Notes under the pieces: model-generated
Seen by the model: only the letters and a program-made list of their open reading frames with translations
Databases searched by the model: none
What the model was told of the DNA's origin: nothing
Assembly: GCF_005870085.1 (NCBI RefSeq)
Contig: NZ_SZNM01000014.1
Coordinates: 41,703-105,702, forward strand
From: Aquibacillus sediminis
GTDB lineage: Bacteria; Bacillota; Bacilli; Bacillales; Amphibacillaceae
DNA length: 64,000 bases
Direction of reading: 5' to 3'
Shown here: one piece after another, positions 1 to 9,796 of the stretch
How the letters are laid out: each line of letters opens with the position of its first letter
Position numbering within the stretch: the stretch's first letter is position 1
Made by a program: the position numbers and the translations under genes

Positions 1-151
1 AAAAAGCATACAAAAAATTGTTTTTTGTGAAGATGATTAGGACTCGTTCTTACATGATCGAGCGCTCCTCTCTCTTGTTAACGTATATTTCGCTAGTTCA
101 CCATACCAACTAACTTATTGCACATAAATCCTGATATTCCGTAATTCTGAA

Positions 152-184
152 AAATGCCATGTCATTTCCAAAGACATGGCATTT
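152..184 (-). terminator. Terminator of the meta-cleavage operon
   Basis: A 12-bp perfect stem (AAATGCCATGTC with GACATGGCATTT) with a 9-base loop lies just beyond the stop codon of the last operon gene. On the minus strand the descending arm ends in a T-rich stretch. Confidence 0.75.
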
Positions 185-192
185 CTACAAAT

Positions 193-1668
193 TTATTTCA
201 ATGCAATACACACCGTTTTCGCTTCTGTAAAAAATTCTAGACTGTGCGCTCCACCTTCACGGCCAACTCCACTCTTGTTAAAGCCTCCAAACGGGGCGCG
301 AAGGTCACGGACAAACCAGCAGTTCACCCAAATTGTCCCAGCACGGACGTGATGCGAGACGCGGTGGGCACGTTTCAGATTTTCCGTCCAAATCACGCCG
401 TTTAAACCGTAATCGGTATTATTTGCAATCGCTAGTGCTTCCTCTTCTGTATCGAATGGAATAATCGTCACGATCGGACCAAATATTTCTTCCTGGCATA
501 TACGTGCATCTGGGTCTTCATGTAAATAAATCGTCGGCTCTAAGTAATAGCCATCTTTTATATGTTCATCTAGACTTGGGCGCTTGCCCCCGTATACTAA
601 CGTTGCATTTTCTTGTTTGGCAATGTCCAAATAGCTCGTTACTTTACGATAATGTGCTTCACTAACGACAGGCCCCATATTTGTATTCGCATTTTGCGGA
701 TCGCCTACATTAAGTTCTGATGCCGCTTGTTTAAAACGTTCGATGAATTCATCTAAGATCGAACGTTGCACAAGAATTCTCGAGCCAGCTAAGCAGACTT
801 GACCTGAATTTAAAAAGGCAGCTCGGATGGATTCAGGAATGGCTTTATCAAGATCCGCATCATCAAAAATGATATTTGCTGCTTTTCCTCCTAATTCAAA
901 GGAAACTTTTTTCAAGGTGTCTGCCCCGTTTTTCATAATCGCTTTTCCTGTTGTCGTCTCCCCGGTAAAGGAAACAAGGTCAACCTCAGGATGAGTCGTC
1001 ATAAACTCACCAGCAGAATCAGGACCAAACCCTTGGACTACATTCACTACCCCATCAGGAATTCCAGCCTCTTTTGCCATTTCCCCAAGTAGAGACACGG
1101 ATAATGGTGTGATTTCTGCTGGTTTAATGACCACGGTATTTCCAGCTGCTAGACAAGGTCCTAGCTTCCAAGTTGTCAGCATAAATGGTAAATTCCATGG
1201 TGTAATAAGGGCGGCTACCCCAACCGGTTCATAACGCGTATAATTTAAATAGTCCTCTTCCATTGGATACACTTCTCCGCCTTGTTTTTCCATAAAATCA
1301 GCGAAGAACTTTAGATTATTGGCCGCACGCGGTATTTCTGCTTCTAATGCTACTGGATAAGGTTTCCCCACGTCTAAAGCTTCTAAGTGTGCTAACTCTT
1401 CTTTTCTTTCCAAAATAATTTCTGCCATCCGACGTATTTTATTGCAACGCTCTTTTACTGTCATCGTTCGCCACGGTCCATCCTCAAACGCACGTCTAGC
1501 GGCCCTACAAGCTTGATCAACATCTTCATAGGAAGCCTCGTGGACATGTGCAATCACTTCCTGGGTTGCTGGATTTTTTACATCAAAGGTGGAATGACTA
1601 CTAGATTTGACATACTTTCCATCTATATATAACTGCACTTCTCTTAGATCTGTTTCCACATTTTTCAT
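193..1668 (-). CDS. dmpC: 2-hydroxymuconic semialdehyde dehydrogenase (ALDH family)
   Basis: Cytoplasmic NAD-dependent aldehyde dehydrogenase of 491 residues, the usual length. It should oxidise 2-hydroxymuconic semialdehyde, the ring-cleavage product of catechol, to 4-oxalocrotonate (enol form). The catalytic Cys is in GQVCLAG, the general-base Glu in FELGGKA, and the cofactor loop in FTGETTTG. It is the last gene of the meta-cleavage operon, 6 bases after the tautomerase. Sequence alone also allows the homologous 5-carboxymethyl enzyme HpaE. The neighbouring acetaldehyde dehydrogenase and hydroxyoxovalerate aldolase favour the catechol substrate. Confidence 0.85.
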   Translation of the reverse strand: MKNVETDLREVQLYIDGKYVKSSSHSTFDVKNPATQEVIAHVHEASYEDVDQACRAARRAFEDGPWRTMTVKERCNKIRRMAEIILERKEELAHLEALDVGKPYPVALEAEIPRAANNLKFFADFMEKQGGEVYPMEEDYLNYTRYEPVGVAALITPWNLPFMLTTWKLGPCLAAGNTVVIKPAEITPLSVSLLGEMAKEAGIPDGVVNVVQGFGPDSAGEFMTTHPEVDLVSFTGETTTGKAIMKNGADTLKKVSFELGGKAANIIFDDADLDKAIPESIRAAFLNSGQVCLAGSRILVQRSILDEFIERFKQAASELNVGDPQNANTNMGPVVSEAHYRKVTSYLDIAKQENATLVYGGKRPSLDEHIKDGYYLEPTIYLHEDPDARICQEEIFGPIVTIIPFDTEEEALAIANNTDYGLNGVIWTENLKRAHRVSHHVRAGTIWVNCWFVRDLRAPFGGFNKSGVGREGGAHSLEFFTEAKTVCIALK

Positions 1669-1674
1669 CCAAAA

Positions 1675-1881
1675 TCACCCTTTCTTTGCTGATTGTTTTC
1701 GCTTTTTCACCGACTCCCCAGCAATCCCCCAATTGTCCGGTGGCATTTCCTGAATCATAACACGAACATTTTGGGGTGGTGCTTCCAATACATCTGCTAC
1801 CAAATCTGTTACTTCTCTTATTAATCTTTCTTTTTTCTCAGGGGGACGCCCTTCTAAAATATTGATTTGAATCAAAGGCAT
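1675..1881 (-). CDS. dmpI: 4-oxalocrotonate tautomerase
   Basis: Small tautomerase of 68 residues that should convert 2-hydroxymuconate to the 2-oxo-3-ene isomer in the catechol meta pathway. After Met removal the N-terminus is Pro-1, the catalytic base of the family. Arg-11 and Arg-39 of the classical enzyme are both at the right positions, and the usual Phe-50 is Trp here. The C-terminus is Lys-rich. It sits between the decarboxylase and the semialdehyde dehydrogenase with short gaps, so it is translated from the same message. Confidence 0.9.
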   Translation of the reverse strand: MPLIQINILEGRPPEKKERLIREVTDLVADVLEAPPQNVRVMIQEMPPDNWGIAGESVKKRKQSAKKG

Positions 1882-1895
1882 ACGACCACTCCTTT

Positions 1896-2687
1896 CTATT
1901 CAATAAAAGCCGCTTCTAACGCTCCTATTCCATCAAAACTAACCGAAAAATGATCACCAGGTTCGATCGCAAACGCCTTCGCGAGTGCGCCACTTAAGAC
2001 AACCTCTCCTGGTTGAATACGCTGATTTCTCTCCTTCAACTTGTTGGCCATCCATGCAATTGCTCTTGCCGGATGTCCCATTACCGCTGCACCTGCACTG
2101 GTCGCAACGATCTCACCATTCTTTTTAAACACCATTCCCATCAAGCGTAAGTCAACATCATTTACTTGATAAAACCTCTCACTAATTAAATAACGCGAGG
2201 AGGAAGAATTATCAGCCACAACATCTGGAAGTGTAAAGTCAAAGTTACGATAGCGGCTATCAATGATTTCCATTGCTGGCGTAATGTATGCGGTAGCATC
2301 TAAAATATCTGCAACCGTGATATGATCTCCAGATACCTCTTTATCAAAAACAAAAGCAATTTCAGGTTCCACCTTTGCATGAATAAACGGCTTTGTTGAG
2401 ATAGGGTCTCCTTCAAACAGTTGCATGTTATCCAGAAGTACTCCGTAAGATGGTTCATGCACCCCCATCATTTCCTGCTTCGATTTACTCGTTAAGCCAA
2501 GTTTTCGTCCGGAAATTTTCGCATTTTCTTTGTTACACTTCATTTCTATTAATCTATCTTGAATGTGATAAGCTAATTCCACATCAAGCTCTGGAAATTG
2601 ATCGACAAACTTATCTACTTCATAAGCATTTGTTTCCGCATTATATAATTCATCTGCTATATGACCAATCACATCGGTCTCAATCAC
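1896..2687 (-). CDS. dmpH: 2-oxo-3-hexenedioate (4-oxalocrotonate) decarboxylase
   Basis: Member of the hydratase/decarboxylase family (263 residues) that should decarboxylate 2-oxo-3-hexenedioate to 2-oxopent-4-enoate. Family features include the metal-binding acidic motif in KVEPEIAFVF and the segment AAVMGHPARAIAWMANK. A paralogue of the same length lies at 4622-5413. I assign this copy as decarboxylase because the order here, dioxygenase-E-F-G-H-I, matches the dmp operon of Pseudomonas, where H precedes I. Sequence alone does not separate hydratase from decarboxylase, so the two assignments could be swapped. Confidence 0.75.
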   Translation of the reverse strand: MIETDVIGHIADELYNAETNAYEVDKFVDQFPELDVELAYHIQDRLIEMKCNKENAKISGRKLGLTSKSKQEMMGVHEPSYGVLLDNMQLFEGDPISTKPFIHAKVEPEIAFVFDKEVSGDHITVADILDATAYITPAMEIIDSRYRNFDFTLPDVVADNSSSSRYLISERFYQVNDVDLRLMGMVFKKNGEIVATSAGAAVMGHPARAIAWMANKLKERNQRIQPGEVVLSGALAKAFAIEPGDHFSVSFDGIGALEAAFIE

Positions 2688-2708
2688 CGATCATCACCTC
2701 CTAGTCTT

Positions 2709-3725
2709 TTACACCGTATGCTTTTGTTGCTCAGCAATTTCCCTTGCAACTTCAAAAATAAGATCTTCCTGACCTCCGACGGCTTGCATTCTACCTAATT
2801 CGGTTAAAATATCACGCTCATCGACACCGAATTTCTCAGCTGCTTCCTGTGCAAATAATAAGAAACTAGAGTAAACCCCAGAATACCCCATGATTAAACT
2901 TGATCCATTAATTTCTTGTGGTCTAGGCATGAATTTTGCAACCACATCATTGGCAACATCCATAATCGGATAGAGCTCCACACCGGTTTGATAGTGATAG
3001 CGCTCAAACACAGCCGCCATTACTTCTGTTTGTGTATTTCCACTACCTGCACCAAGACAGCGTAAACTTCCATCGACATAAGTAGCGCCTGCCTCTACCG
3101 CTGCTAATGTATTGGCCATGGCTAATGATAAATTATTATGACCATGAAAGCCGATTTCACAAGAAATATTGTCTTTTAATGCCTTAATTCTTTCTGTTAC
3201 TTGGTGTGGTAATAGTGCCCCAGCGGAATCAGTTACATAGACGATCTCTGCTCCATAACTTTCAAATAGTTTCGCCTGTTCCACTAATTTTTCAACTGGA
3301 GCCATATGGGCCATCATCAAGAATCCGACTGTTGTTAGTCCTAATTTTCTCCCCAGTTGCAAATGCTGTTTGGCTACATCTGCCTCTGTGACATGCGTAG
3401 CTACCCGTACCATCTTTGCCCCAGCCTTTACAGCGTCCTCTAAATCTTCTTTAATACCAATTCCTGGTAAAAGAAGAACAGAAATTTTTGCTTGACTACA
3501 TTGTGCTGCTGCCGCTTCAATTAGTTTTAATTCATTCACCTTTGAAAAACCGTATTGTAATGTTGAACCACCAAGTCCATCCCCATGGGAGACTTCAAAA
3601 TATTCAACACCTGACTGATCCAATCCTTTTGCAACTTGTTTTACTTGTTCTTCGGTAAATGCATGCCTCATCGAATGACTACCATCCCTCAGTGTTACAT
3701 CAACAATGTGCAAGTCGCGCTTCAT
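2709..3725 (-). CDS. dmpG: 4-hydroxy-2-oxovalerate aldolase
   Basis: Class II metal-dependent aldolase of 338 residues that splits 4-hydroxy-2-oxovalerate into pyruvate and acetaldehyde. The N-terminal motif VTLRDGSHSMRHAF carries the metal Asp and catalytic residues. GFHGHNNLSLAMAN supplies the two metal-binding His residues of the TIM barrel, and a C-terminal helical region follows. In this family it forms a channelling complex with the acylating acetaldehyde dehydrogenase, whose gene lies directly upstream (18-base gap), as in other meta operons. Confidence 0.92.
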   Translation of the reverse strand: MKRDLHIVDVTLRDGSHSMRHAFTEEQVKQVAKGLDQSGVEYFEVSHGDGLGGSTLQYGFSKVNELKLIEAAAAQCSQAKISVLLLPGIGIKEDLEDAVKAGAKMVRVATHVTEADVAKQHLQLGRKLGLTTVGFLMMAHMAPVEKLVEQAKLFESYGAEIVYVTDSAGALLPHQVTERIKALKDNISCEIGFHGHNNLSLAMANTLAAVEAGATYVDGSLRCLGAGSGNTQTEVMAAVFERYHYQTGVELYPIMDVANDVVAKFMPRPQEINGSSLIMGYSGVYSSFLLFAQEAAEKFGVDERDILTELGRMQAVGGQEDLIFEVAREIAEQQKHTV

Positions 3726-3743
3726 CCACTGACACCTTCCTTC

Positions 3744-4625
3744 TTAGTTCTTCGTAACTGCTAGACCTTTTTTCGCCATTTCATTGCCTATCTTGGCTGC
3801 GGCGGCCGTCATGATATCCAAGTTTCCTGAATATGATGGGAAGAAGTCGCCTGCCCCTTCCACCTCAACAAACACTGATACCTGTTTACCATCAAATAAT
3901 GGCTCCCCGCTCATGCGGTATCCTGGTACGTACTCCTGAACATATTTCACCATTCGTTTTATAGATGCTTTAATTTCTTCTTGTTTCCCTTCTTCAGCAA
4001 CCAATACATGGATCGTATCTCGCATATTAATTGGTGGCTCAGCAGGGTTTAATATGATAATTGCCTTTCCTTTGTTCGCTCCACCTATTTTCTCGATAGC
4101 GCGAGAAGTGGTGCGGGTAAATTCATCAATATTCGCCCTCGTTCCTGGACCTGCACTTTTACTTGAAACGGTTGCAACAATTTCTGCATAGTCAACAGGA
4201 CATGCTTGATTAATTGCATGTACGATTGGGATTGTTGCTTGCCCGCCACATGTCACCATATTTACGTTTGTTGCATCTAGATGCTCCTCTAGATTGGCTG
4301 GTGGAACAACGAAAGGACCAATCGCAGCAGGTGTTAAATCAATCACCTTCTTCCCGTAAGAGGAAAGAATGTCATGATGGTGTGCATGTGCTTTCGCTGT
4401 TGTTGCATCAAAAAAGATATCGGCAAGCTCCATTTTATCCAATAACCCGTCAATTCCGTTGTTAATCACTTGGTAACCTCGATCTTTAGCAAGCTTCAAC
4501 CCTTCAGAATCAGGGTCAATACCGATCATAACGGTTAATTCTAGAGCATCGCTGCGTTCTAATTTATACATCAAATCTGTCCCTATATTTCCAGATCCGA
4601 TAATTCCTACTTTACATTTGTTCAT
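3744..4625 (-). CDS. dmpF: Acetaldehyde dehydrogenase (acylating)
   Basis: Partner of the aldolase (293 residues). It oxidises acetaldehyde to acetyl-CoA with NAD and CoA, ending the catechol pathway. The Rossmann motif GSGNIGTDL is at the N-terminus, the catalytic Cys is in [11 protein letters not shown], and a conserved [15 protein letters not shown] segment follows. Its start overlaps the stop of the upstream hydratase gene by 4 bases (ATGA), which implies translational coupling. Confidence 0.92.
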   Translation of the reverse strand: MNKCKVGIIGSGNIGTDLMYKLERSDALELTVMIGIDPDSEGLKLAKDRGYQVINNGIDGLLDKMELADIFFDATTAKAHAHHHDILSSYGKKVIDLTPAAIGPFVVPPANLEEHLDATNVNMVTCGGQATIPIVHAINQACPVDYAEIVATVSSKSAGPGTRANIDEFTRTTSRAIEKIGGANKGKAIIILNPAEPPINMRDTIHVLVAEEGKQEEIKASIKRMVKYVQEYVPGYRMSGEPLFDGKQVSVFVEVEGAGDFFPSYSGNLDIMTAAAAKIGNEMAKKGLAVTKN

Positions 4626-5413
4626 TTCGCATCTCCCTCCCTCGTAAATGAAGCGGATACCGATCCAACATGAGCAAAATCAGCAGTAAATGTATCCCCT
4701 TCATGAACTGGAATAGCCGCTGTTAAAGCTCCTGACAACACAATTTCCCCTTTATGGAGGGAAATTCCATATTTCCCTAAAGCATTTGCTAGCCATGCAA
4801 CAGCCCGACATGGATTTCCCATCACAGCGGCTCCTGTCGCAGTATCTAACAATTTACCATTCCGATAGACCACCATTCCAAGATGGGACAGATCAATCGT
4901 TTCTATTGGTGTTGGATGGCCACCAATTATTGCCCGCGCTGAGGAACCATTATCTGCAACCGTATCCTCAAACCGGATGTTCCAATCTTTTATTCTACTA
5001 TCAATCACCTCAAACGCTGGTACAACATAATCAGTAGCTTCCATGACATCTATCAGGCTTACCCCCGGCCCTTGTAAGTCATCCTTTAAGATAAAAGCAA
5101 TTTCAAACTCGAGCTTTGGCTCTATAAACGAATCTAGTGAAATGTCCTCCCCATCAATATGGAGCATGTGATCGAGAAGGTGTCCATAATCAGGCTCCTT
5201 CACTTGAAACATATCTTGCATCACTTTACTTGTTAACCCAATCTTTTTCCCTACAACTGTTGCCCCGTTTGCGATCTTCTCCTCTATTTGTTGAAGTTGG
5301 ATCGAATAGGCATCATCGACCGTGATAGTTGGAAAAGTATCCGTCAATGGTTCAATCGATTGTTTATTTTTTTCCGCTTCTCGTAATCGGTTTGCTTCCG
5401 CTTGAATGTTCAC
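4622..5413 (-). CDS. dmpE: 2-oxopent-4-enoate hydratase
   Basis: Paralogue of the decarboxylase at 1896-2687 (263 residues). It should add water to 2-oxopent-4-enoate to give 4-hydroxy-2-oxovalerate. It shows the same acidic metal site ([10 protein letters not shown]) and the same [16 protein letters not shown] segment. The hydratase assignment is by position: directly after the ring-cleavage dioxygenase and overlapping the acetaldehyde dehydrogenase, as dmpE does. A 97-base gap with a hairpin separates it from the dioxygenase. Confidence 0.78.
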   Translation of the reverse strand: MNIQAEANRLREAEKNKQSIEPLTDTFPTITVDDAYSIQLQQIEEKIANGATVVGKKIGLTSKVMQDMFQVKEPDYGHLLDHMLHIDGEDISLDSFIEPKLEFEIAFILKDDLQGPGVSLIDVMEATDYVVPAFEVIDSRIKDWNIRFEDTVADNGSSARAIIGGHPTPIETIDLSHLGMVVYRNGKLLDTATGAAVMGNPCRAVAWLANALGKYGISLHKGEIVLSGALTAAIPVHEGDTFTADFAHVGSVSASFTREGDAK

Positions 5414-5445
5414 CTATTTCCCCCCTCTTGAGTTGAATGCATGGG

Positions 5446-5492
5446 AAAGGTGGATCCAACATGCATAAGCATGAACGATCGAATCCACCTTT
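5446..5492 (-). promoter_or_regulatory. Intercistronic hairpin between dioxygenase and hydratase genes
   Basis: A perfect 10-bp stem (AAAGGTGGAT with ATCCACCTTT) encloses a second smaller inverted repeat around ATGCATAAGCAT. No T-run follows, so it is more likely an RNA processing or stability element than a full terminator. It lies in the longest gap inside this operon. Confidence 0.5.
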
Positions 5493-5510
5493 GCCTGTAA
5501 CAAGCTTGAT

Positions 5511-6473
5511 TTAAACTCTTTCTCTTGTTGGTTTATGTGGCGTGCCATATAGAAAGTACTCTTGAGGAAGGTCGCCGCCATACCAAACAATCCCGTCTTT
5601 AAGCTCATCTTCTGTCCATGTAATTGGTTTCCAATCCGGATCAAATATTAGGTACCCTGCGTCCCCAAATAGTTCCACGCGATTTCCGCCTGGTTCATAT
5701 GCATATAGGAAGTACGCCTGACTTACCCCATGTTTGGCAGGTCCAGATTCAATGTAAATATCATTTTCAGCCAGTAAATCGGCAACATCCATTAAGTGCT
5801 GTGGATAGCCATACCAGAATGCAATATGATGAAAACGTCCCTTTGCCCCACTTTGGTCCTTCATCAGCGCTATTTCATGAACGAGTGGACTCACACTCAT
5901 CCAAGCACCTATTTCGGTATTATCATTCATGACAATATTTTCACGAAGTTTGAAATCTAATTCATCCGCCATGAAATGTTTATTTTGAGTAACGTTATTG
6001 CACATCAAATTGATATGATCTAAACGTCTTGCTGGCACACCTACATTCGGCTTTTTTTGTGGTCGACTTTTTAACTTTGTCTTTAATTCTTCGGGTGCCG
6101 CATAATAATCAACATCCCATAATATTTCCATGTTATGACCGTCTGGTGTGACGAATTGGTATGCCTGACCATGACCGATATCTCCTTCAATCCATCCCTT
6201 GCCATAGCCACTTCGCTCGATCGAGTCAACTTTTCTATAAAGGGCGTCCTTAGAACTAGCTCTCCAAGCAGCATGTGCCATACCAGCCTCTTTTGCTTCG
6301 GTAATTTTTAACGAGTGATGATAGAAATCTTCATACGCTCTTAAATATACGGATTGGCCTTCTGTTTCCGTTACTTGCAGACCCAAATACTGGGTAAAGA
6401 ATTTTAATGTTTCCTCCGGTTTTGGTGAATACAACTCCACATGCGCTAATTGCGCCACATCAAAATTTGACAT
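5511..6473 (-). CDS. pheB: Catechol 2,3-dioxygenase (extradiol, VOC type)
   Basis: Type I extradiol ring-cleavage dioxygenase of 320 residues with two vicinal-oxygen-chelate modules. The iron ligands are visible as His in AHVELYS or RLDHINLM, His in RFHHIAFW and Glu in NRVELFG. It should open catechol next to the diol to give 2-hydroxymuconic semialdehyde. A clear GGAGG precedes ATG. The set of downstream enzymes supports catechol rather than homoprotocatechuate as substrate. The symbol is a functional guess from phenol clusters of thermophilic Bacillaceae. Confidence 0.88.
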   Translation of the reverse strand: MSNFDVAQLAHVELYSPKPEETLKFFTQYLGLQVTETEGQSVYLRAYEDFYHHSLKITEAKEAGMAHAAWRASSKDALYRKVDSIERSGYGKGWIEGDIGHGQAYQFVTPDGHNMEILWDVDYYAAPEELKTKLKSRPQKKPNVGVPARRLDHINLMCNNVTQNKHFMADELDFKLRENIVMNDNTEIGAWMSVSPLVHEIALMKDQSGAKGRFHHIAFWYGYPQHLMDVADLLAENDIYIESGPAKHGVSQAYFLYAYEPGGNRVELFGDAGYLIFDPDWKPITWTEDELKDGIVWYGGDLPQEYFLYGTPHKPTRERV

Positions 6474-6500
6474 GATTACCCCTCCAGATTTTTAAAGTTT

Positions 6501-7334
6501 TTATACACTTTGTACCGATTCAACCGTTGCAGCTAATTGTTTTAGCCAACAAATACTTACTGTTGCTTGGTTTTTAATCGAATGTTTCCTCGCAAAAGAT
6601 AATGGAAGTGTTATTCGAGCTTGATCTACTGTAACGTTTTGCTTAAAGTTTTCTCTTCCATTATCGATCACCACTTCATAAACCCCTGTCCGAGGGATGA
6701 CATAATGCTGGTTCACAAGAATCTCGACATGATCGTTACCTAACAAGATTTCCCCTTCGATTTGATAATCGTTACCTAAATAATGGTGAATTTGGTCCAT
6801 TTTTCCTGAATCAATCATGTTTCGAAGGAGGCTTGAACTGATTTTCTCTCCGTCATACGCCACTTTTTCAACTTTTGTCACTTCTAGTTGATTGCTTGAA
6901 TCCTCTTTCAATCGATCCATATTTCCCATACCGCGGTACCCATAGGAAAAATCAAATCCCGCTACAACATGCGCAACCCCTAGATCAAGTAAATAGTTCT
7001 GTACAAATTGCTTTGGCGAAACGGATGCAAATGGATGGTCAAACTCGATAAGATAGAATTTTTCCACCCCCATGTTCTCAAGGATTATTTGCTTTTCCGT
7101 GATTGGCATGATATATTTAAACTGTTTATTATTTGTTAAAATCTCTTTTGGGTGCGGAAAAAAGCTGATACATGCCAATGGCAGTTGCTTTTTTTCCGCA
7201 ATTTTTTTTGCCTGTTGGATTACTTTTTGATGCCCGATATGCATGCCATCAAAGAATCCGATAGCAACAACACATTGCTCTCTTCTACATTTATAGGTGT
7301 CTCGATTTCTATGATTTAAATGGATTATATCCAA
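6501..7334 (-). CDS. FAD synthetase-like protein with a degenerate riboflavin kinase half
   Basis: RibF-like protein of about 277 residues. The N-terminal nucleotidyltransferase half carries the motif AIGFFDGMHIGHQK and an ISS segment typical of FMN adenylyltransferases. The C-terminal half still shows the kinase-domain frame (YQIEGEILLGN, then PRTGVYEVVI) but lacks the GRxLGFPTAN core of riboflavin kinase. It therefore probably makes FAD from FMN only, if active. Start: the upstream ATG overlaps the strong GGAGGTGG, so I prefer the TTG at 7334 six bases beyond that site. Placement between flavin reductase and dioxygenase suggests it supplies FAD to the two-component hydroxylase. Confidence 0.7.
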   Translation of the reverse strand: MDIIHLNHRNRDTYKCRREQCVVAIGFFDGMHIGHQKVIQQAKKIAEKKQLPLACISFFPHPKEILTNNKQFKYIMPITEKQIILENMGVEKFYLIEFDHPFASVSPKQFVQNYLLDLGVAHVVAGFDFSYGYRGMGNMDRLKEDSSNQLEVTKVEKVAYDGEKISSSLLRNMIDSGKMDQIHHYLGNDYQIEGEILLGNDHVEILVNQHYVIPRTGVYEVVIDNGRENFKQNVTVDQARITLPLSFARKHSIKNQATVSICWLKQLAATVESVQSV

Positions 7335-7361
7335 GTGAGCCACCTCCATTTATAGAAATGG

Positions 7362-7844
7362 TTATTGTTTTACTGTTTCCTCTATTGGGGATAGTGTTCG
7401 ATATTTGCCCTTAAAGAAAACAAGCGGTTCATGTTCTTCAAGTTGAACATCGGTTACTCTACCTATAAAAAGTGTATGGTCCCCTTCCACATGCTCACTA
7501 ACTACTTCACACGTTATTTGGGCTATAGCACCTTCAATTACAGGTACTCCTCTTACGGTTTGAAATGGGATTTCCTTATCTGTTTCTCTTTGTCCGGCAA
7601 AATGCATTGATAAGTCCTGCTGTTCATTGGATAAAATATTTACTGCATAGTTTCCACTTTGCTTTATCTTATCTAACATACTTGCATTATCACCGACGGA
7701 AATCACAACTAATTTAGGATCCATAGAGACTGACATGAATGCATTTGCTGTCATGCCATGAATTTCACCATTTGTTTCTGTTGTAATCACCGTTACCCCC
7801 GTAGTAAAATTACCCATGGCATTTCTAAATGTACGATCATTCAT
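7362..7844 (-). CDS. Flavin reductase (HpaC/PheA2 type)
   Basis: Small flavin:NADH reductase of 160 residues with the typical opening TTGVTVITT and MTANAFMSVSMDP, and GDHTLFIGRV near the C-terminus. It should produce reduced flavin that diffuses to the HpaB-type oxygenase encoded immediately upstream (13-base gap). The start is fixed by AAAGGAGG seven bases before ATG. Confidence 0.88.
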   Translation of the reverse strand: MNDRTFRNAMGNFTTGVTVITTETNGEIHGMTANAFMSVSMDPKLVVISVGDNASMLDKIKQSGNYAVNILSNEQQDLSMHFAGQRETDKEIPFQTVRGVPVIEGAIAQITCEVVSEHVEGDHTLFIGRVTDVQLEEHEPLVFFKGKYRTLSPIEETVKQ

Positions 7845-7857
7845 TATAGATCCTCCT

Positions 7858-9369
7858 TTATTGTTTAATTGTTGATTGTTCCGTTCCAGTTGTCCATGTT
7901 TGATTAGTCCATCCGTTCAAATCATAATCATCCATTGCCGAGCCAACAAACGATTTGTACCTGTCTGCAGCTCCTGAACCTTCCGCATGCTTTAATGCTT
8001 CTAAACGGATATTTTCGTGGTTACCGGCATAATTGATTTCATACAATTCATGACGACCACCGAATTCAGATCCGATCGCATCCCATACCATTTTCAGTAA
8101 TTTCACACGCTCTTCTGCATCAATACCGGTTCCACGATAGTATTGCTCCAAATAAGGTCTGATTTCTGGATTTAAAAAGTCCTCAGCACTTGAAGGTAAT
8201 TGAATTAAACCGCCTGCAACAATTTGCTCAAAAATATTTTTCACTCTTACCCACGTCGACGGCGCCAGCACTCGGTAAGCATTGCAATAAAATCCATTTG
8301 GAACTGCTACACCATTTCTCCCTGTTTCCGGCTCTGTTGCCATTGCGGTCGACAATCCCCAAAACGTATTTCGTAGTGCAAGTACTTCCCCAATATTCGC
8401 CTGCACGCCTCTAAATTGCTTGGTACCCGCACCCTCTGTAGCCTTTAAAAGCAGTCCGGACATGAAGTCAAGTTTCACTGCTAGACGTGTGCAACCATGG
8501 AAAGTAAAGCGATTAACAAACCCAGTATCGGTAAAGAAACGATTTGACACATTTACATTTTGATATGCAAGCACATTTTCCCATGGAATAAACACATTAT
8601 CTAACACAATAACGGCATCATTTTCATCGAAACGACTGGACAATGGATAATCAAATGGCGTTCCGTTTTTGGCTGCCACATTTTCATAAGATTGACGACT
8701 GATCATTTTCACACCTGGCGCATTCATCGGTACGAAAAAAATGAGAGCATGGCTTTGGTCGCCGCCGCCTAAATCATTAGGACCGTAGTTCGCAACAAAA
8801 TTATAGTTAGTAAGCGCTGCTGCGGTTCCAACCATTTTGGCACCGCTTACAATTATGCCGTCATCTTTTTCATCTAGTGCACGAACAAATACATCCTTAT
8901 TTTCATGAAGTGGTTTGGAACGATCCACTTGCGGATTAATAATGGTATGATTGATGAAAGGTACTTCCTTGGTTGCTTTTTTATACCATGCTCTGGCATT
9001 ATCTTCAAAGCCTTCATAATAATCAGCATACGCATCTAAATGTGCTGTAAATGATGCTTTATAGTCAGGAGTCCGCCCCATAAATCCATAATTTAGCTTT
9101 GACCATTCCGCGATGGCATCTCTTGACTCGATTAAGTCTTTGGAGGTTTTAGGCGTTTTAAAGAATTTATGGGTTCGATCCCCATATTTTGTTTCCGTCG
9201 TTAAAATTTTACTTGTTTCCTTATCATGAAGTGCATCATACATTCTTGCATAGGAACGAGCTGCGTTTCGGTATGCCGGGTGCTCTGTTACATCGTCTAT
9301 TTTTTCGCCATTCAAATAAACCACACGACCGTCTCTCAAGCTTTCCAGATAATCTTTACCGTTTAACAT
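7858..9369 (-). CDS. Two-component flavin-dependent aromatic hydroxylase, oxygenase component (HpaB family; probable phenol 2-hydroxylase)
   Basis: First gene of the meta operon, 503 residues, the normal HpaB length. The N-terminal HpaB domain spans roughly residues 1-270 and the C-terminal four-helix domain roughly 275-480. It uses free reduced FAD to ortho-hydroxylate a phenolic substrate. HpaB homologues act on 4-hydroxyphenylacetate or, as PheA1 in Geobacillus, on phenol. The catechol-type lower pathway and the DmpR-like sensor domain of the linked regulator favour phenol or a simple alkylphenol. GGAGG precedes ATG and a plausible promoter lies 60-85 bases upstream. Confidence 0.82.
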   Translation of the reverse strand: MLNGKDYLESLRDGRVVYLNGEKIDDVTEHPAYRNAARSYARMYDALHDKETSKILTTETKYGDRTHKFFKTPKTSKDLIESRDAIAEWSKLNYGFMGRTPDYKASFTAHLDAYADYYEGFEDNARAWYKKATKEVPFINHTIINPQVDRSKPLHENKDVFVRALDEKDDGIIVSGAKMVGTAAALTNYNFVANYGPNDLGGGDQSHALIFFVPMNAPGVKMISRQSYENVAAKNGTPFDYPLSSRFDENDAVIVLDNVFIPWENVLAYQNVNVSNRFFTDTGFVNRFTFHGCTRLAVKLDFMSGLLLKATEGAGTKQFRGVQANIGEVLALRNTFWGLSTAMATEPETGRNGVAVPNGFYCNAYRVLAPSTWVRVKNIFEQIVAGGLIQLPSSAEDFLNPEIRPYLEQYYRGTGIDAEERVKLLKMVWDAIGSEFGGRHELYEINYAGNHENIRLEALKHAEGSGAADRYKSFVGSAMDDYDLNGWTNQTWTTGTEQSTIKQ

Positions 9370-9425
9370 GCATTCCCCTCCATCTTCATTATTTGCTTGG
9401 ATTTACTCTGTGTTGCTTACTTACA

Positions 9426-9454
9426 ATGATACGTAAACGAACGAATTGTAACAA
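9426..9454 (-). promoter_or_regulatory. Probable sigma-A promoter of the meta operon
   Basis: On the minus strand TTGTTA, a 17-base spacer and TATCAT lie about 57 bases upstream of the first start codon. Four of six bases match in each hexamer. An A/T-rich run lies just upstream. Inferred only. Confidence 0.45.
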
Positions 9455-9770
9455 TAGCATGAATATTCTAAAAAAATAGTTTTTTCTGTATGGTTATGTT
9501 AGTATTTCTAAATAAGGCTTATCAGACAGGCGAATACCATAGTTGCACGGTTAACGATAAAATAACTGTTCCTACTCATTTGTCATAGTCCGAAAATGCG
9601 GTGAAAAGCCGCGGAATTAATCCAACATCTCCGCAAGAAAGTATTATTGCGTCGTAGCTATATACTGCGCAGTAATCGTTAACTGGTTTCATCGGTTAGA
9701 GCTGATCCGGTGCACGTTTAGCCCATAAGGTAGGAGGTAGTTGCCAAAAAATGCTGCCGGATAATTGCAA

Positions 9771-9796
9771 CAAAAAAAACCCCTTATTCAGGGGAT
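9771..9796 (-). terminator. Terminator of the aromatic regulator gene
   Basis: On the minus strand a short G/C stem (CCCCT with AGGGG, loop of five) is followed by eight T residues, 11 bases beyond the regulator stop codon. Confidence 0.7.
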
